Below, in pieces: positions 23,590-34,839 of a stretch of 64,000 bases of DNA. Position numbers and translations under genes: made by a program. The notes beneath the pieces were generated by a model that searched no databases, was not told the origin of the DNA, and saw nothing but the letters and a program-made list of their open reading frames with translations. Each line of letters begins with the position of its first letter. Position 1 is the first letter of the stretch. The DNA comes from Ricordea florida (lineage: Eukaryota; Cnidaria; Anthozoa; Corallimorpharia; Ricordeidae): NCBI GenBank assembly GCA_949710005.1, contig OX453276.1:15524633-15588632 (forward strand). The letters run 5' to 3'.

Positions 23590-26063
23590 GGCAACGTATT
23601 CAGAACTGTATCAACCAACGCATAAGCCCTTCTGTTTGATAAAGTCTCGTCGTTCTTCTAGGGGTTTTTTAAGGAACTCAGTACATTCATCAAGGTGGTG
23701 TGCATTTGAGCACAAGGTACAACTGACAGGAAGAGAGTTTCCTCCAGTGGCCCTTTTTACCTCATGGTATGTATGTCATACCATGAGGTATAGTAATGGT
23801 TGGATTTGTCACTCCATTCCCGTTAGACAATAAATTTATACATTAAATCCGCATTAAATGTGAATTAAACAGTTTTTCCTCTGTCTCCCCTACTAGGTTT
23901 GGTTTTGTCCACAAAGTCGTGCGTTTTATGTTCACATATGAGGGGGCAGGGGGTGAGACAAAGCGGCAGCACATGTTTACAAAATGGCGCCTTTTGTGTC
24001 CAGCCCAACGCAAAGATTGTAAAGGCGGGTTTTCGTTCCTTTCGCTCCATCTTTGATTAAAATACACTTTTGAAAATCTCGCGAACGAACAGGAAATGTG
24101 TTCAAGAATGCTGCAGTGGAAAGAAATGGGTGTTTAAGTCCTAAAAGTACGATGTCTCCAATTTGGACGACGAGTAATCGATCAGCCGTAGCAAGAGTGC
24201 ACAAAACGAACTATTCGGAATGAACGCTTTGTGGTCTGGAGAGAGGACAGCACTTCATAGAATAATTACCACATACCATGAGGTAGCTCGAAGGAGCCTT
24301 TGATCTCGATAGATCTGTTGCGAAATTCGTACGCCTTTCCCTCTTAGGCTTGTTTTCGTTCTGCTGATAGTGCTTATGGTACTTGTCAACTGTATCTATC
24401 GGTCTACTAATCCCTTCCCCTGAGTAGACTGGGTCTGTCGCTAAATCACCTTGCTGAGACACAAATTGGGAGAAATCATTGAAACTGGCTATCTGTTGCT
24501 TAGTGCTCCTAATCGTGCTTACTCTCTCCGTCCATTTACTGCGAAGGTATCTCGGTAGTTTTTCCCATAACTGGCGCAGAACGTCAGCTGTGTTCAAGTC
24601 ATTCATGTATTGCATTTCTGTGATGGCATTCCTTGCTTGCTCAAGAGCAATAGCGAATTCTTGTAACCCTGTTCCATCATTAGGCCTTACAGCTGGCCAG
24701 CCTGATACTTTAGCAATGTATGCACTAGCAACCTTGTATGGGTCGCCAAAGTGTTTCTTCAAAAGTCGTCTAGCGTCTTTGTACGAGTCTCCACTCTTCA
24801 TTTGTAAGCAGCCCTTGAACAGTTCCTTTGCCTTCCCACTAGTGTACTGATTCAAAAAATACAAGCGCTCACTAGAATTATCCACCTTAGATTCTATGAG
24901 AGTTTCAAAGGCCGCTATGAATGCTGGATATGACATGTCTCTCCAGAGAACATAGGTGGCTCGTGGCTAGGTAAGAGACTTCTGGCCTGTTGTGTGACGA
25001 TCATTTGTGACAGTTCTGCCTGTTTTCTTTGAATATTCAGATAGTCTTGGTTTGGCCTTCTAATTTCCACACAACTTGGATCCCCTTCAAATGTGTATGT
25101 GCACTCTTCTTTATTGTTACACAATAGTTTGGTATCAGTAGGTGTCCCATATTCTCCTTTGTGCTCTTTCTCTTTAATGGGGAGACAAAGAGTTGGGCAG
25201 TTGGGTTCACGCTAGCCGTGCTGACAAAGATAGGCGTGGTTACAGGTGGGGTTGTTGCTATGGCACTAACAAAGGCTGAACCTTGGAATTTCACAGAAGG
25301 CACCTTTAGTGTAGTCTGATTATTAGGTTTTGCCTCCTATGATAAGAAAGTGGAGGTAGGTTTAGCCTTAACATCCTCCAAATAATCATTCATGCCATCA
25401 ATATTTTGTTCTTTATCAAACTCCTTATAAGTCCTTTCTTCTGCCTTTACTTCTGCAATTTTTTGTCGAAGCTCAAGCTCTTCAGTAGCCATTCTTAGTG
25501 CCTGTTTCTCCTTTAAGAATTTTGCTTCAACCTCTAATGCTGCAGCCTTAGCCCTTGCTTCAATTAACCTTAACTTAGTTGATGATAATGAGGAATGAGA
25601 GCCCTTTGACTGACGAGATGATTTCGATTTTACTGAGCTCGTGTCATGTAAACCACTACGAAGCTTCTTTGCTTCATGCAAATAATGATTAATTCTTTGC
25701 TTTGATTGAAACATATCTTTATCACGAGTGTCAAACCATTGATGCGCCAATTCAATTTCACTCTCATCATCCAAAGTATTGAGATACATATTTTGTACTT
25801 CTTGCATTTTTACAAACAGTTGATCTAACTTAACAGCTTCAATACGCACTTGTTTTTCGTTCTCGAGATCTGCCAGTAAGGGCAAGATTACGTTAGTCTG
25901 TTTTGTTAAGTTCGCAAGTGCAATTTTTCGATTTTCTTTCAACCTTTGAATCTCAAATTGCCTATCCTTGAGTTTCTTGAGAATCCACGATACCGGTCAG
26001 GGGAGATATTGCATATCCATTTCGCGTCCAATGGCTTCCTATTCTTCATCCGAAACATTCATT
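23590..26063 (-). pseudogene. BEL/Pao gag (copy 1), interrupted by a MITE
   Basis: Starts near 26063 with in-frame stops in the first 30 codons. A long helical part (25942-25337, coiled-coil-like, many Lys/Glu) leads through a stop at 25337 to 24936-24290, the DUF1759-like gag core (FLNQYTSGKAKELFKG, WTERVSTIRSTKQQ). After the inserted MITE the frame continues at 23757-23590 with the knuckle CTLCSNAHHLDEC. Frame changes near 25190 and 24935 as well. Confidence 0.75.
23758..24285. mobile_element. ~528 bp MITE inside BEL/Pao gag
   Basis: TACCTCATGGTATG at 23758-23771 pairs with CATACCATGAGGTA at 24272-24285. A third copy, CATACCATGAGGTA at 23776-23789, makes the left end itself a small hairpin. 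Gag coding matches lie on both sides, which places the ends. Outer TA could be the target duplication. Inner frames have no domain that I recognise. Confidence 0.65.
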
Positions 26064-26119
26064 TTCTTCTGTGAATAACCTTCCTTGTCTTCTTTTTGTC
26101 CTTTCCTGTGTGGTTCACT

Positions 26120-26452
26120 CTAGGTCAAACTATAACAGCCGTAAAGTCCATCGTTTATTCGTCTAGATCAACAAGGAAACGCTCGACACTGTCCTGTTTA
26201 CAATTCGAAATTCCGTGTTACCGTAACCTTCATTTACGAGTGTTAGTAATGTCCAATCCCTTTGATTCTCCTTAAGTTCCCTCACAAATAACAGTCTGGT
26301 TAGTGTTCCTTTGATCACACACAAGGGAAATAACAACTCAATCAACGAAAACGTGCAGCGCCGAGGTTTAACCTAAACTGGAATGAACCTCGATCAAATT
26401 ACGTGCCCTAAACGCTCGGACGAAATAGTCCGATTACACAAGATAACCAACA
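26120..26452 (-). repeat. Candidate 5' LTR of BEL/Pao copy 1
   Basis: Minus-strand sequence beginning TGTTGGTTATCTTG near 26452 and containing AATAAACGATGG near 26150, ~60-90 bp before the gag start. There is no partner LTR in the window, so boundaries are guesses. Confidence 0.3.
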
Positions 26453-27459
26453 AATGAAACTAGCATTTACAAAAGGGATTTGGTGAAGTTAAAGAAGTAC
26501 AGTTACATCCGTTTTCAGATGCATCTCGTCAAGGATATGCAGCCGTTGCATACCTCCGTTTGAAAGATGTATCCAATCGAATTCACTGTGCATTCGTGAT
26601 GGGGAAGGCAAGATTGGCTCCCATACGTGAAATTTTCAATTCCAAGATTGGAACTTACTGCCGCTGTTATCTCGGTAAAGCTCTACAAGATTATTCGAGA
26701 AGAATTGGACGTGACAATAAATCAAGTAACCCGAGATGACAACCCTGCTGATGTTGGTTGAAAGGTCCCAAGTTCTTGTGGGAAGACGAGAGCTACTGGC
26801 CCAAAATGATTGGAATTCCAGTCATAGAAGATGGTGATCCAGAAGTAAGAAGGGAGGCTCAGATTTATGTTTCCACTCACCAAAGTAATGTTCTGGATGA
26901 CATGATTTCTTACTACTCCTGTTGGTGGAAATTGAAGCGTGTCATCGCATGTTTGCTGCGCTACAAACAGTACCTTCGAGTCAAGGTTCAATTGAGAAAG
27001 AATGCTGCAATCGTAAGTTATCCTCCAATCGAATGCAGTGAAATGCAATTGATGAAATGGGACCATTTGATAGTGGCAGAGCTCCAAGTCGCTGAAATGT
27101 AAATTCCCAGACACGTTCAATAAATTGCCTTTCCAGAGGTGTTAAATGTTCTTTCAGCGACAGAATGTTGTGAGGACAATGGTCACCCGAGAAAGATTTT
27201 TCGGAAGGCTGCAGCGTCAATACATCAGCTGAATCCGCAGCTAAAGGAAGGCCTGTTGAGAGTCGGAGGTCGACTAGCCAATGCCCCCGTTGGTTACGAG
27301 AAGAAACACCCTGTTATCATCCCTTACAAGCCTCATGTGACAGATTTCATTATCAAGCTGTGCCATGAAAGCTTGGGTCATATGGGCCAATAGTCTATCT
27401 TATCGTCTTTAAGAGAGACATTCTCGATAATTAAAGGGAGGTCGGCAGTACGCCGTTTA

Positions 27460-28236
27460 ATGGGAAGGTGCATGAACTGTCAACGGCAGAGAAAGGCATG
27501 TCAAGGAGAACAGTTCATGGCAAATTCACCGGAAGATAGGCTTATCCCTGAAAAGCCGCCTTTCACGTACATTGGCATTGACTATTTCGTACCGCTCGAA
27601 ATAAAGCAAGTTAGATCCCGAGTAAAGACTTATGGGTGCCTCTTCACCTGTTTGACGATACGTGCAGTGCACATTGAGATAGCCAACTCCTTGGATACAG
27701 ATTCGATGATAAATGCGCTTAGAAGGTTTATTAGTGTTCGTGGGTATCCAGAGCAGATACGAAGTGATCGAGGAAGCAACTTCACAAGGGCAGACAAAGA
27801 GCTGAAAGAAGCCATTAAAGGGTGGAATGAGCACAAGATTAACAACTTCTGTGGACAGAATAAGATTAAATGGATTTTCAACCCGCCCTCAGCGAGCCAC
27901 ATGGTTTGTGTGTGGGAACGGATGATACGTTGTGTGCGGCAGATCCTAAAGGCCATTTTAAAGGAGCAGCTAGTTTCTGATGAAGTACTCTCGACGGTTA
28001 AGGCAGAGGTGGCAAACATCTTGAATTCCAGACCTCTCACTCACAACAGTGACAGCCCCCTAGATGAACAGCTACGGACCAGTAAACATTTGTTGCATCT
28101 GCGTCCCTCTCCAGGCTTACCACTAAAAATATTTGACAGGATGACCTCAGCTGCAGACGCGCTTGAAAGAGAGCCCAATATTTGGCTAATTTGTTCTGGC
28201 GCAGATGGACAAGTGAGTACCTGCCAACTTTGTTAG
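27460..28236 (+). pseudogene. BEL/Pao integrase (copy 2), core
   Basis: The frame opens inside the zinc-binding region (MGRCMNCQRQRKACQG). It carries the catalytic core: first Asp in YIGIDYF, second in IRSDRGSNF, Glu in VCVWERMIR. It continues with ILNSRPLTHNSD, the typical integrase core end. The frame is lost near 28150 and is taken up by 28182-28511. The core triad is intact, but the whole protein is split and lacks its upstream domains. Confidence 0.8.
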
Positions 28237-28511
28237 AAATAAAGAAATGGAACACACCGAGAAGAAACTTGGAGGTCGATGATTTAGTCTTGTTAGCAGC
28301 TGAATCATTCCTTAGAGGCAAGTGGCCACTTGGAAGAATCGTAGAGGTTATGCCTAGTCGGGATGGATTAGTGCGCACAGTAAGAGTGAAGACCAGTTGC
28401 ACTGTTGCAGCGCTTGCCAAACAACAGCGCAAAGGAGAACCAGTGAATAGAGATGGCACCACTTTACTTACGCGCCCGGTGAGCACGTTATGTTTGCTGG
28501 AAATGGACTGA
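28182..28511 (+). pseudogene. BEL/Pao integrase C-terminal domain (copy 2)
   Basis: Begins in the tail with LFWRRWTSEYLPTLLEIKKW. It then has the small beta domain usual for BEL/Pao integrases (RNLEVDDLVLLAAE, PLGRIVEVMPSRDGLVRTV), ending at a normal stop. It is one frame off from 27460-28236. The position right before the expected 3' LTR fits the family. Confidence 0.75.
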
Positions 28512-28879
28512 ACAGCGAGGATCAACTTACCAGTTCGGATACTTTTTAAAATATGACTTCATCATGTGATGTCCCCTAGGGAATCGCACGTGCGAACTGG
28601 TAGAGTTTTAGTTCTTTGAGTTTTTTGCAGGGTATCAGTTAAGCGTGCCTTCGCGCCTTTTGTGCACCTTTTTCTTGTACTTTGACATTATAAAAGGATC
28701 CGCTTATGGAAGCTACATAACTCGATGCCGCGTCCTTTCTGCCTTTATCACCCCAGGCGTTTTCCGTGCGTGGCGTGGATCAAGTTTCTTAGTGACTGAC
28801 ATTGTGGTTCAGTCGGATATTACTCTTTCTGATACTGCCCTGTTGAGCACGTCTAATACGGAGTCAAGACAAAGATTGA

Positions 28880-29770
28880 TACACCTAGCTGGGATCCACA
28901 GACCCCATCCCGCACGATGACGATGGCGATGACGATCGTCAACCATTGCTTCCTAGACGCTCGGATTCAGACGCGGAAAACGGCGCCGCAAGTATTCCCA
29001 TGGCTGAGCGCCGAACAACGACGTCGATAGCATACCGCGAAAGAACCGAAACCACAGCCAACACCTCGTTCATAGAGGGTGATATTAACGCGCGAGCGTT
29101 GGATGCTCTTACGACTGAATTCCCTAGGGTTTGCGCAACGGAGTTTCTAGCTACGTACAGGAAGACTGCAAGTCAAAGTGTTCTGAAGACAGAGTAACGG
29201 GGAAACAAAGGCTCAATCCACAGCTTACAAAGGAAAAAAAGGCTGCCCAGGGCCCTACGCTTGAGGCCCTGATCGAACAGAATAACCAGGAAGTCCGTGA
29301 CCTTGAAGAGACGATATCGGAAGGTGATAAAGTTGCAACTGATCGCACGATTAGTGAAACTGTATGTCAGAGTGCCCGTGAAAGGGTGCTTAAAAATAAC
29401 GGGCGGCGCGAAGAGCTTGAAAAGGAACAACAACGAGTTGAAGAAGGCGTATCCCTTCGAGAGCACCTCAAGGCCATCTTTCAGAAGTACGAGTTTACCC
29501 TGACAGCCGTTGCACTCGCTGTGGGTACAACCACTGAGGTGATCATAGACTAACTTTGAAAAGGACTTAAATCTGTTTCTGCTGGGGCAGGAAAAGGCCT
29601 AAGGCAGATAGGTGGAAAAAGTAGCCTCAATTATATCTCGTCTCATTAGCTCTATCGTGAGCCTTGTGTTCCGAGCAGCAGGTGAGGTGGTGAAGTTTCT
29701 CGGCGAAAATGCGTGGTTACTCATCCTTACGGTGGCCGCGTACTTAATCGACCACCAGACGAAGTAACGG
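28880..29770 (+). pseudogene. Polinton coiled-coil membrane protein relic (second lineage)
   Basis: Colinear with the intact 399-residue protein at 54026-52827. An acidic Asp-rich start (HDDDGDDDRQ) is followed by a helical mid part and SLREHLKAIFQKYEFTLTAV. After stops at ~29550, scattered frames give the C-terminal hydrophobic block (FLGENAWLLI near 29700-29730). At least three breaks. The original protein is probably a membrane-inserted virion component; this is inferred from its composition only. Confidence 0.7.
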
Positions 29771-29809
29771 TTCAATCGCCCGGTTTGTAAGCACGGCTTA
29801 TAGCAAAGG

Positions 29810-31376
29810 GCACTAAACCACAACGGCAATGAGTCCAATTTTCGGGCCATCGTGGCTTTGAGTTGACTTTCTTATGTTGATTTGTACATCCTCTTTCTCT
29901 TGGGGGCGCGGGAGCTCCTGTCTGTTGGTCAGCGGTACTACTTTTGAGCTTTGGTGTATAAGATTAGACGAGTGACTATTTGGCCTGTGCGTTTTTAACG
30001 GGCCGCCTTCCATGTCATGGACATCCACTGACTGCGTTTCCAGGTAAATATAGTAGTTAACGACTAGATTCATCCCGTAAGTAGCGCGTTTAAGTTTGTT
30101 GTTGTAGCCCACTGTGCGTTCTGTGTTGAGGACCATGTTCGAGGCCATAAGCCAGGTTTCCGGACCTAGAGCAAGATCCAAACGAACGATTGCCTCGTCC
30201 TACAGCCTGCTGAAAGCGCTGAACGCTCTTGCTTATGTCTGGCTGACTGATGGAGTCCTCCACGCGCGTAAGGAACTCTTGCTGGACTTCTGATGCGTTG
30301 CCGGAGTCACCGAGTATGCTTGAACGGACTTTTGCTTGCGCACCTAGGATACAATGGTTGATCCTATCCAGCCCACTTTTCGTCAGCCCGTGACAGACCT
30401 CTTGGACGAAGTAGTCTTATGGCCTCTCTACGCCTTCATGGTCATTACGAATGAAGACAATTGTACCGCCTTTAACAGCAAGGACTTGCTCCCCGAGGTA
30501 TGTTTTATCAGTGAAGCGCTACGCGTCTTTAAGGTACTCGGCCCAGGGAGTCTCTGCAAAGGGAAGCCTTTGGCGTGGTTCCATACCGCACCAAGACCAT
30601 GGTTATAACCAGCGGTGAAACGAAAGTGGCTGCTCTGGGGAGTCCCAAATTCCGCACAAAGCCTTTTGTATGGGCCTTCATCGTAGTTGTTTTTCATTTT
30701 TCTGACTGAAGGATGAATCACTGAGAAGGGCGAGAATACTTTGAATACCCCCAAGGGCAAACAGGAAATGTCTCATGATAAAGTAGACGTGAAACCGGAA
30801 GAAGGAATGAATAAGTGGTGGGAGATCCAGACTTGTATCCGTATCATCCGGCATGAGTATGCAATACAAAAGCCCACGGCCGGCTGCTGCACACCATATC
30901 GCGAAATTGAGCTTCTGAGGCCAATGCCTCATAGCAGGACCACCCAACCATTCCCTTGACTCGGCACTGGTGGTGTGCTTAATTTTTGTGTCGCTGAACA
31001 CGTCACGGAAGGCGATGATGAAAGAATTGGTTGGCGTCGCGTATACTGTGTAACTGGGGGATTGTCCATGAATGACCGAGGCAGGATTTCAAGCCTTGGC
31101 GATGGGTTGACCTGGAACTCTAAAGGAAAGCCTGGGTTATACCCTAAGGCGCTGAGTATGTTTGAGGAGTAGTACATACCCAGCCGCGCTCTACCATCAC
31201 TCCCGAAGACTGCTTCCTCAAGACTGTCATTCTCATAGATAGAGTGAGCGCTGATTGTACTGCCATCATCCTCTATTTCCACTGAGAACCTCGAAAGGTC
31301 CGCCTTCGGGAAATCGCTTTTTGAGCTTCCTCAATTCAGCAGCCCTAGCTGCGTCTATATCCTCCTTAGTAGGCAT
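29810..31376 (-). pseudogene. Relic of the large Polinton structural protein (516-aa family)
   Basis: Minus-strand segments match the protein at 51802-50252 in order: a start near 31376 (MPTKEDIDAA), an N-terminal domain (DGRARLGMYYSSNIL), WPQKLNFAIWCAAAGRG near 30900, YKRLCAEFGTPQSSHFRF near 30660, and PETWLMASNMVLNTE with VGYNNKLKRATYGM near 30150-30050. Many shifts and stops. It points opposite to its two flanking relics, unlike in the intact element where all are on one strand. Confidence 0.75.
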
Positions 31377-31439
31377 GTTTATGTTTCGGTTACCAGACGT
31401 TCAACTGAACTATGGTGCCATTTTACTGGTTCTTCTAAA

Positions 31440-32119
31440 ATGGTGGTGCTTATAGTCGACGTCCCCTCTAGTAGCCACACGGTCTACTTTGACAAGCCAC
31501 TCGTGGCCCCGCGTCTCGTATTCCTCCTCTCGTGTACGCTCTATAACTCGTGGCACAACCTAAAGCATCCGGCCGCATCTCATTCAAGAACAATGGATTA
31601 GTGCAACATGGTACCGATTTGGACTCTGGCCACTACACACCCGAATACCTGTCGAGGGCATTGGACGAAGTGTTTGATTTCGAATATCGCATGAGAGCTC
31701 GCAATTATTGTCCATCCGGCAGGTTTATGATGAAAAAGACACAGAGCCCCGACACCTTGACAATCAGTCGCAAACTCGCAGCGCCCTTGGGCACGAGTGT
31801 GTACCACGATACAGAGATCACCAAAATTGCTGTGTCATGATTAAACTCCCCCAGTACCTACTACATTTACTGCGACCTAGAACCTAAGCAAACACTCTAC
31901 AATGGCAAGCCCTCTTTCCTCTTGGCCCAAATAGATGAACGAGGCAGAGCCTACGAAAAGGTAACTTACCGCCAAGGCGAGGGGCTGTCTGCAGTACGCC
32001 ACGCGTGTAAGCAATCGCAATATATTCACGCAATGACTCTAACCGCGAAAAACGAAAACGGCGTTTCGTTTGACTTTAACAGTTTACCCTTGCGATTCCT
32101 ATTTGAGGTTACGCCCTAG
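31440..32119 (+). pseudogene. Relic of the Polinton penton-like protein, long form
   Basis: Start near 31440 (VDVPSSSHTVYFDKPL), with a frame change into 31550-31840 (YTPEYLSRALDEVFDF) and another into 31850-32119 (KNENGVSFDFNSLPLRFLFEV). The two ends align with the intact 129-residue protein at 52816-52427, which ends LLDENGRKPDLNNEPTR. This relic has ~75 extra residues in the middle. The role as a minor capsid protein is inferred from size, position and the beta-rich pattern. Confidence 0.6.
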
Positions 32120-32157
32120 TCGAGAACAGTGGTACTGCAATAGCGGCTAACAGAGAC

Positions 32158-32677
32158 ATGCAACCTACCCCGATACCCAGAATCCCCCAGCCAGACCTTG
32201 ACGTGACAAGCTTTCGGCTTCAGAAAATATGTGACGGCCAAGCGGCTCTCGAAAATGAGATCAAACACTATAAGCAGGTCTCGGTACTGTTGTCTGGGTC
32301 AAGCCCCGCTACCTCCCTCACGGGATTCGGTTTGTTGTGGGCGGATCGCTGGCCGGTGTTTCTGCCGTATTTGGCCTTATGTCGGCGGGATAGCCGCTTG
32401 TGTTAAGTATGTGGGACTTAAGCTTTCTAAACACAAGCAAACAGTCACGCTGGCTACTAGCAAGCAAAACTCTGAAAGCGAACTCGTTTTAAAAACCCTG
32501 AACTACGGCAAAGTGTCAGATCTCGAGTTCGGTCTAGTCTTGCGTGAACTAGAACAGCGTGATGTCAGCGTGACGAGCGAGAAAATCCCAGCAAAAGAAG
32601 CCAGCGATCGCGAGAAAATCAAAAAAGAACTTCGGGAGGAAGTACGAAAAAAGCTAGGCAGTCTCGCGTTCGACTAA
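32158..32677 (+). pseudogene. Relic of the Polinton glycine-rich membrane protein (185-aa family)
   Basis: Matches the protein at 52411-51854: SFRLQKICDGQAALENEIKH at the start, SPATSLTGFG in the membrane part, a shift near 32340-32400, then KLSKHKQTVTLA and a charged helical tail to a stop. A short deletion removed the residues between the first helix and the membrane segment. Same strand and adjacent to the penton-like relic. Confidence 0.7.
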
Positions 32678-32689
32678 GCGTTCGATTCG

Positions 32690-32995
32690 AGACAAACAAA
32701 GCTGCTTCACTCTATGCGTGACAAAAGAAAGCTCTCGGTCGTAATGCCGTTGACATAACCCTGTCAACTGGTTCACTCTTTTGATAGCCTTCTCTAATAA
32801 GGCGCCTTTGTTGTCTGCAAAGCATGTAAACATTCTGTAACCTCTCTAGAGATGTCGCGAACGTACTTTTGCCAAGCCGGTACGAACAAGTCTTCAATCA
32901 CTAAATAAGCTAGGAAATGAATCGGGTGAGTTTGTTTCGGCTCGTTTTCTTCAAGATTCAAGATTGCGTGCAATACGTTTTCTTTGATTGCTCAA
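32690..32995 (-). pseudogene. Unrecognised decayed coding stretch next to Polinton relics
   Basis: Reading from ~32990, ENVLHAILNLEENEPKQTHP and IHFLAYLVIEDLFVPAWQ run open. After a frame change near 32810, IKRVNQLTGLCQRHY continues to ~32700. Base and residue composition look coding. I do not recognise the protein. It converges on the 185-aa relic, so it may be a gene of the same dead Polinton, perhaps one without a counterpart in the intact element. Confidence 0.35.
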
Positions 32996-33680
32996 GGACT
33001 ACATGTCCAAATGACGTAATTAGGAGTTTTCCCTTGCCTGTTCGAGTATTCTCTGCTTTTTGAAGAAATCAGACATTCCCTTGTCTACTGTATAGTAGCA
33101 TTTGAAAGAGAACTGAGCATTGTTATTCGAGTTTTGAAAAGAGCGAATTTTCTAGAGCGTCCAAGACATACCGTATATTCGTCTGTCAACAAAGAGTTAC
33201 AAATCCAAATGAGTCAGCGAGATTTCGTTCATTTGCATTCTTTGGAGGCCAAAGCGCCCCAGGTTTGGTTGAACGAGAAAAATTGGGGCGCATTGGAATG
33301 TTTGGGCGCTAAGGAATTTTACGGGTAAATTTCCTTTTTTTTTGCCACGATTTGTTAGAATGGGTCATTTGTCCCCGTCAAATCGGTCAGGATAACATTT
33401 CGAGCTTTAGAGGGTCCTTTTTTCTCGCTTAAAAGTTGTCCTATTTCTAGTCTGCACGTAATAGATGGGGGTGGGGCCGTCCCTGGGGCTCTGTTGGGAT
33501 TCTATTCGTTGTCCTCGGGGAGGGGATAGGATTCCCTTCTTTCTCTCTGGCCCATGCTCAGGGGGTCGGTCACCTTGCTAAAGTCACGAAAATCCGATGG
33601 GGGCTCGGCACGGGCGGGGGTGCCCGCTAGTCGGTTTCACTGAAAGACCCCGGTCCCCCCCTTATTGGCAACGATTTATA
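32996..33680. other. Non-coding, with a GC-rich patch
   Basis: No gene recognised. 33460-33660 is GC-rich against an AT-rich background, with runs such as GGGGTGGGGCC and GGCACGGGCGGGGGTGCC. The frame at 33134-33328 has no motif. Confidence 0.35.
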
Positions 33681-33930
33681 TATGAGGTTGTAGCTATGGT
33701 GAAACAACTTGGAATTCCTACATGGTTTATGACTTTATCTTGTGCTGATCTCAGATGGCCAGAATTGTTTTAAATTATTTCCAGAATACAAGGAAAAGAT
33801 ATTACTGATGAAGAGGTTGTTGCTCTATCTTATGATGAGAAATGTAATCCTGTCATAGTAGCGAAGCATTTCCAATATAGAGTTTAAACATTTTTTTACA
33901 AAAGCTCTTCTAAGTAAAAGTAAACCTATT
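33681..33930 (+). pseudogene. Helitron Rep/helicase N-terminal region, fragment
   Basis: Reads MVKQLGIPTWFMTLSCADLR followed by WPELF, a stop, then GKDITDEEVVALSYDEKCNP and VIVAKHFQYRV. This pattern is characteristic of the Helitron_like_N region before the Rep domain. It is interrupted at 33930 by a LINE insertion and resumes for ~30 bases at 34818 (KIVYYALRI). No Rep HUH motif or helicase remains. Confidence 0.7.
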
Positions 33931-34271
33931 TAAAAAAAATAACACTTTATTGAGCATTTTTCATACAAACTTGAATCTTAGGTATATGTGGTTAAAAAAA
34001 AATATATATATATATATATAGTTGTTGCGGGAGACTATATTGCCCACTCATATTGCCCATATGAGGGCGACTATATTGCCCACTATATTGCCCACTATAT
34101 TGCCCACTCATCAGGGGATATCCCCTGATGAGTGGGCAACCACCAAACAGGCTTGTAGGGATAAACCCGTAGTTTGTTTGTGTGTTTTTTTCTTATCCCC
34201 TGATGAGTGGGCAACCACGAAACAGGCTTGTAGGGATAAACCTGTAGTTTGTTTGTGTGTTTTTTCTCCCG

Positions 34272-34302
<31 letters not shown>

Positions 34303-34802
34303 CAAATTTTGTTTTCCTTAAGTTCTTCCCATGAAATAATGTCACGTCGAAAAAGGCAGAACTTTGTCGATCCCAAAAACCGCGTGCATGAATATCCAGG
34401 CGAGCGTCAGGGGCTTTATTGACACCTCTGGGCAGCATCTCTCCAGTGATTTCTTGTAGGACTAGTTCCACTTCAACGTCATAGCAGACCATGTTAAGCA
34501 TTTTAGCTTCCAGATCGCGAACTTCATTATGCCGTTGTATGATGAAGGCACCACGCCTGCAGATCATAGCATGGTCGGTGTTAAAGACTTCGCCGCAGAC
34601 GCAAACCGATGGAGTGTCATTTATATCCCAGGCGTACCTCAGGTGGATAGTATCCTTAAATTCCCTCTTATTCAAGGTAAAATCCATATCCTTTAGAGGG
34701 AGGACTGTCAGCCAACTTGAGGCCCCTTTTTTTGTTGCAAGCTCAACAGCTCTCTTAGATCTATAAGGAAGATCACTCTTAACTTCCTCGAAATTGCCAC
34801 TC
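33931..34802 (-). mobile_element. 5'-truncated LINE with 15 bp target duplication
   Basis: Flanked by AAAAGTAAACCTATT at 33916-33930 and 34803-34817, a 15 bp target-site duplication. On the minus strand it ends with AATAAAG and an A-rich tail next to 33931. Coding part at 34804-~34315: a C-terminal non-LTR domain with Cys-rich [20 protein letters not shown] and [13 protein letters not shown]. The RT domain is missing through 5' truncation. A MITE is inserted in its 3' part. Confidence 0.75.
34020..34279. mobile_element. ~260 bp MITE flanked by TA repeats
   Basis: Termini AGTTGTTGCGGGAGA and TCTCCCGCAACAACT are exact inverted repeats, flanked on both sides by (TA)n. The interior holds a direct duplication of ~66 bp (TCCCCTGATGAGTGGGCAACC... 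occurs twice) and a TATTGCCCAC triple. It lies inside the LINE fragment. Confidence 0.75.
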
Positions 34803-34839
34803 AAAAGTAAACCTATTGATAAAATAGTATATTATGCCT

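Larger units (their letters stand above)
19770..26455 (-). mobile_element. BEL/Pao retrotransposon (copy 1), decayed
   Basis: Reading right to left, gag (start ~26063), zinc knuckles, aspartyl protease, RT, RNase H and integrase appear in the BEL/Pao order. Multiple stops and shifts and one MITE (23758-24285) break it. The 3' LTR is missing because the element ends abruptly near 19770 against the capsid relic. A candidate 5' LTR lies at ~26120-26452. Confidence 0.85.
26463..28511 (+). mobile_element. BEL/Pao retrotransposon fragment (copy 2): RNase H and integrase
   Basis: A second, different BEL/Pao copy in the opposite direction. 26463-26760 is RNase H-like but full of stops ([11 protein letters not shown] is read near 26735). 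26761-27110 and 27139-27393 are the linker, with LKEGLLRVGGRLANAP and IKLCHESLGHMG. 27460 onward is integrase. Gag, protease and RT are absent; it starts next to the probable LTR of copy 1, so the pair diverge from ~26460. No 3' LTR was recognised in 28512-28870. Confidence 0.8.
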
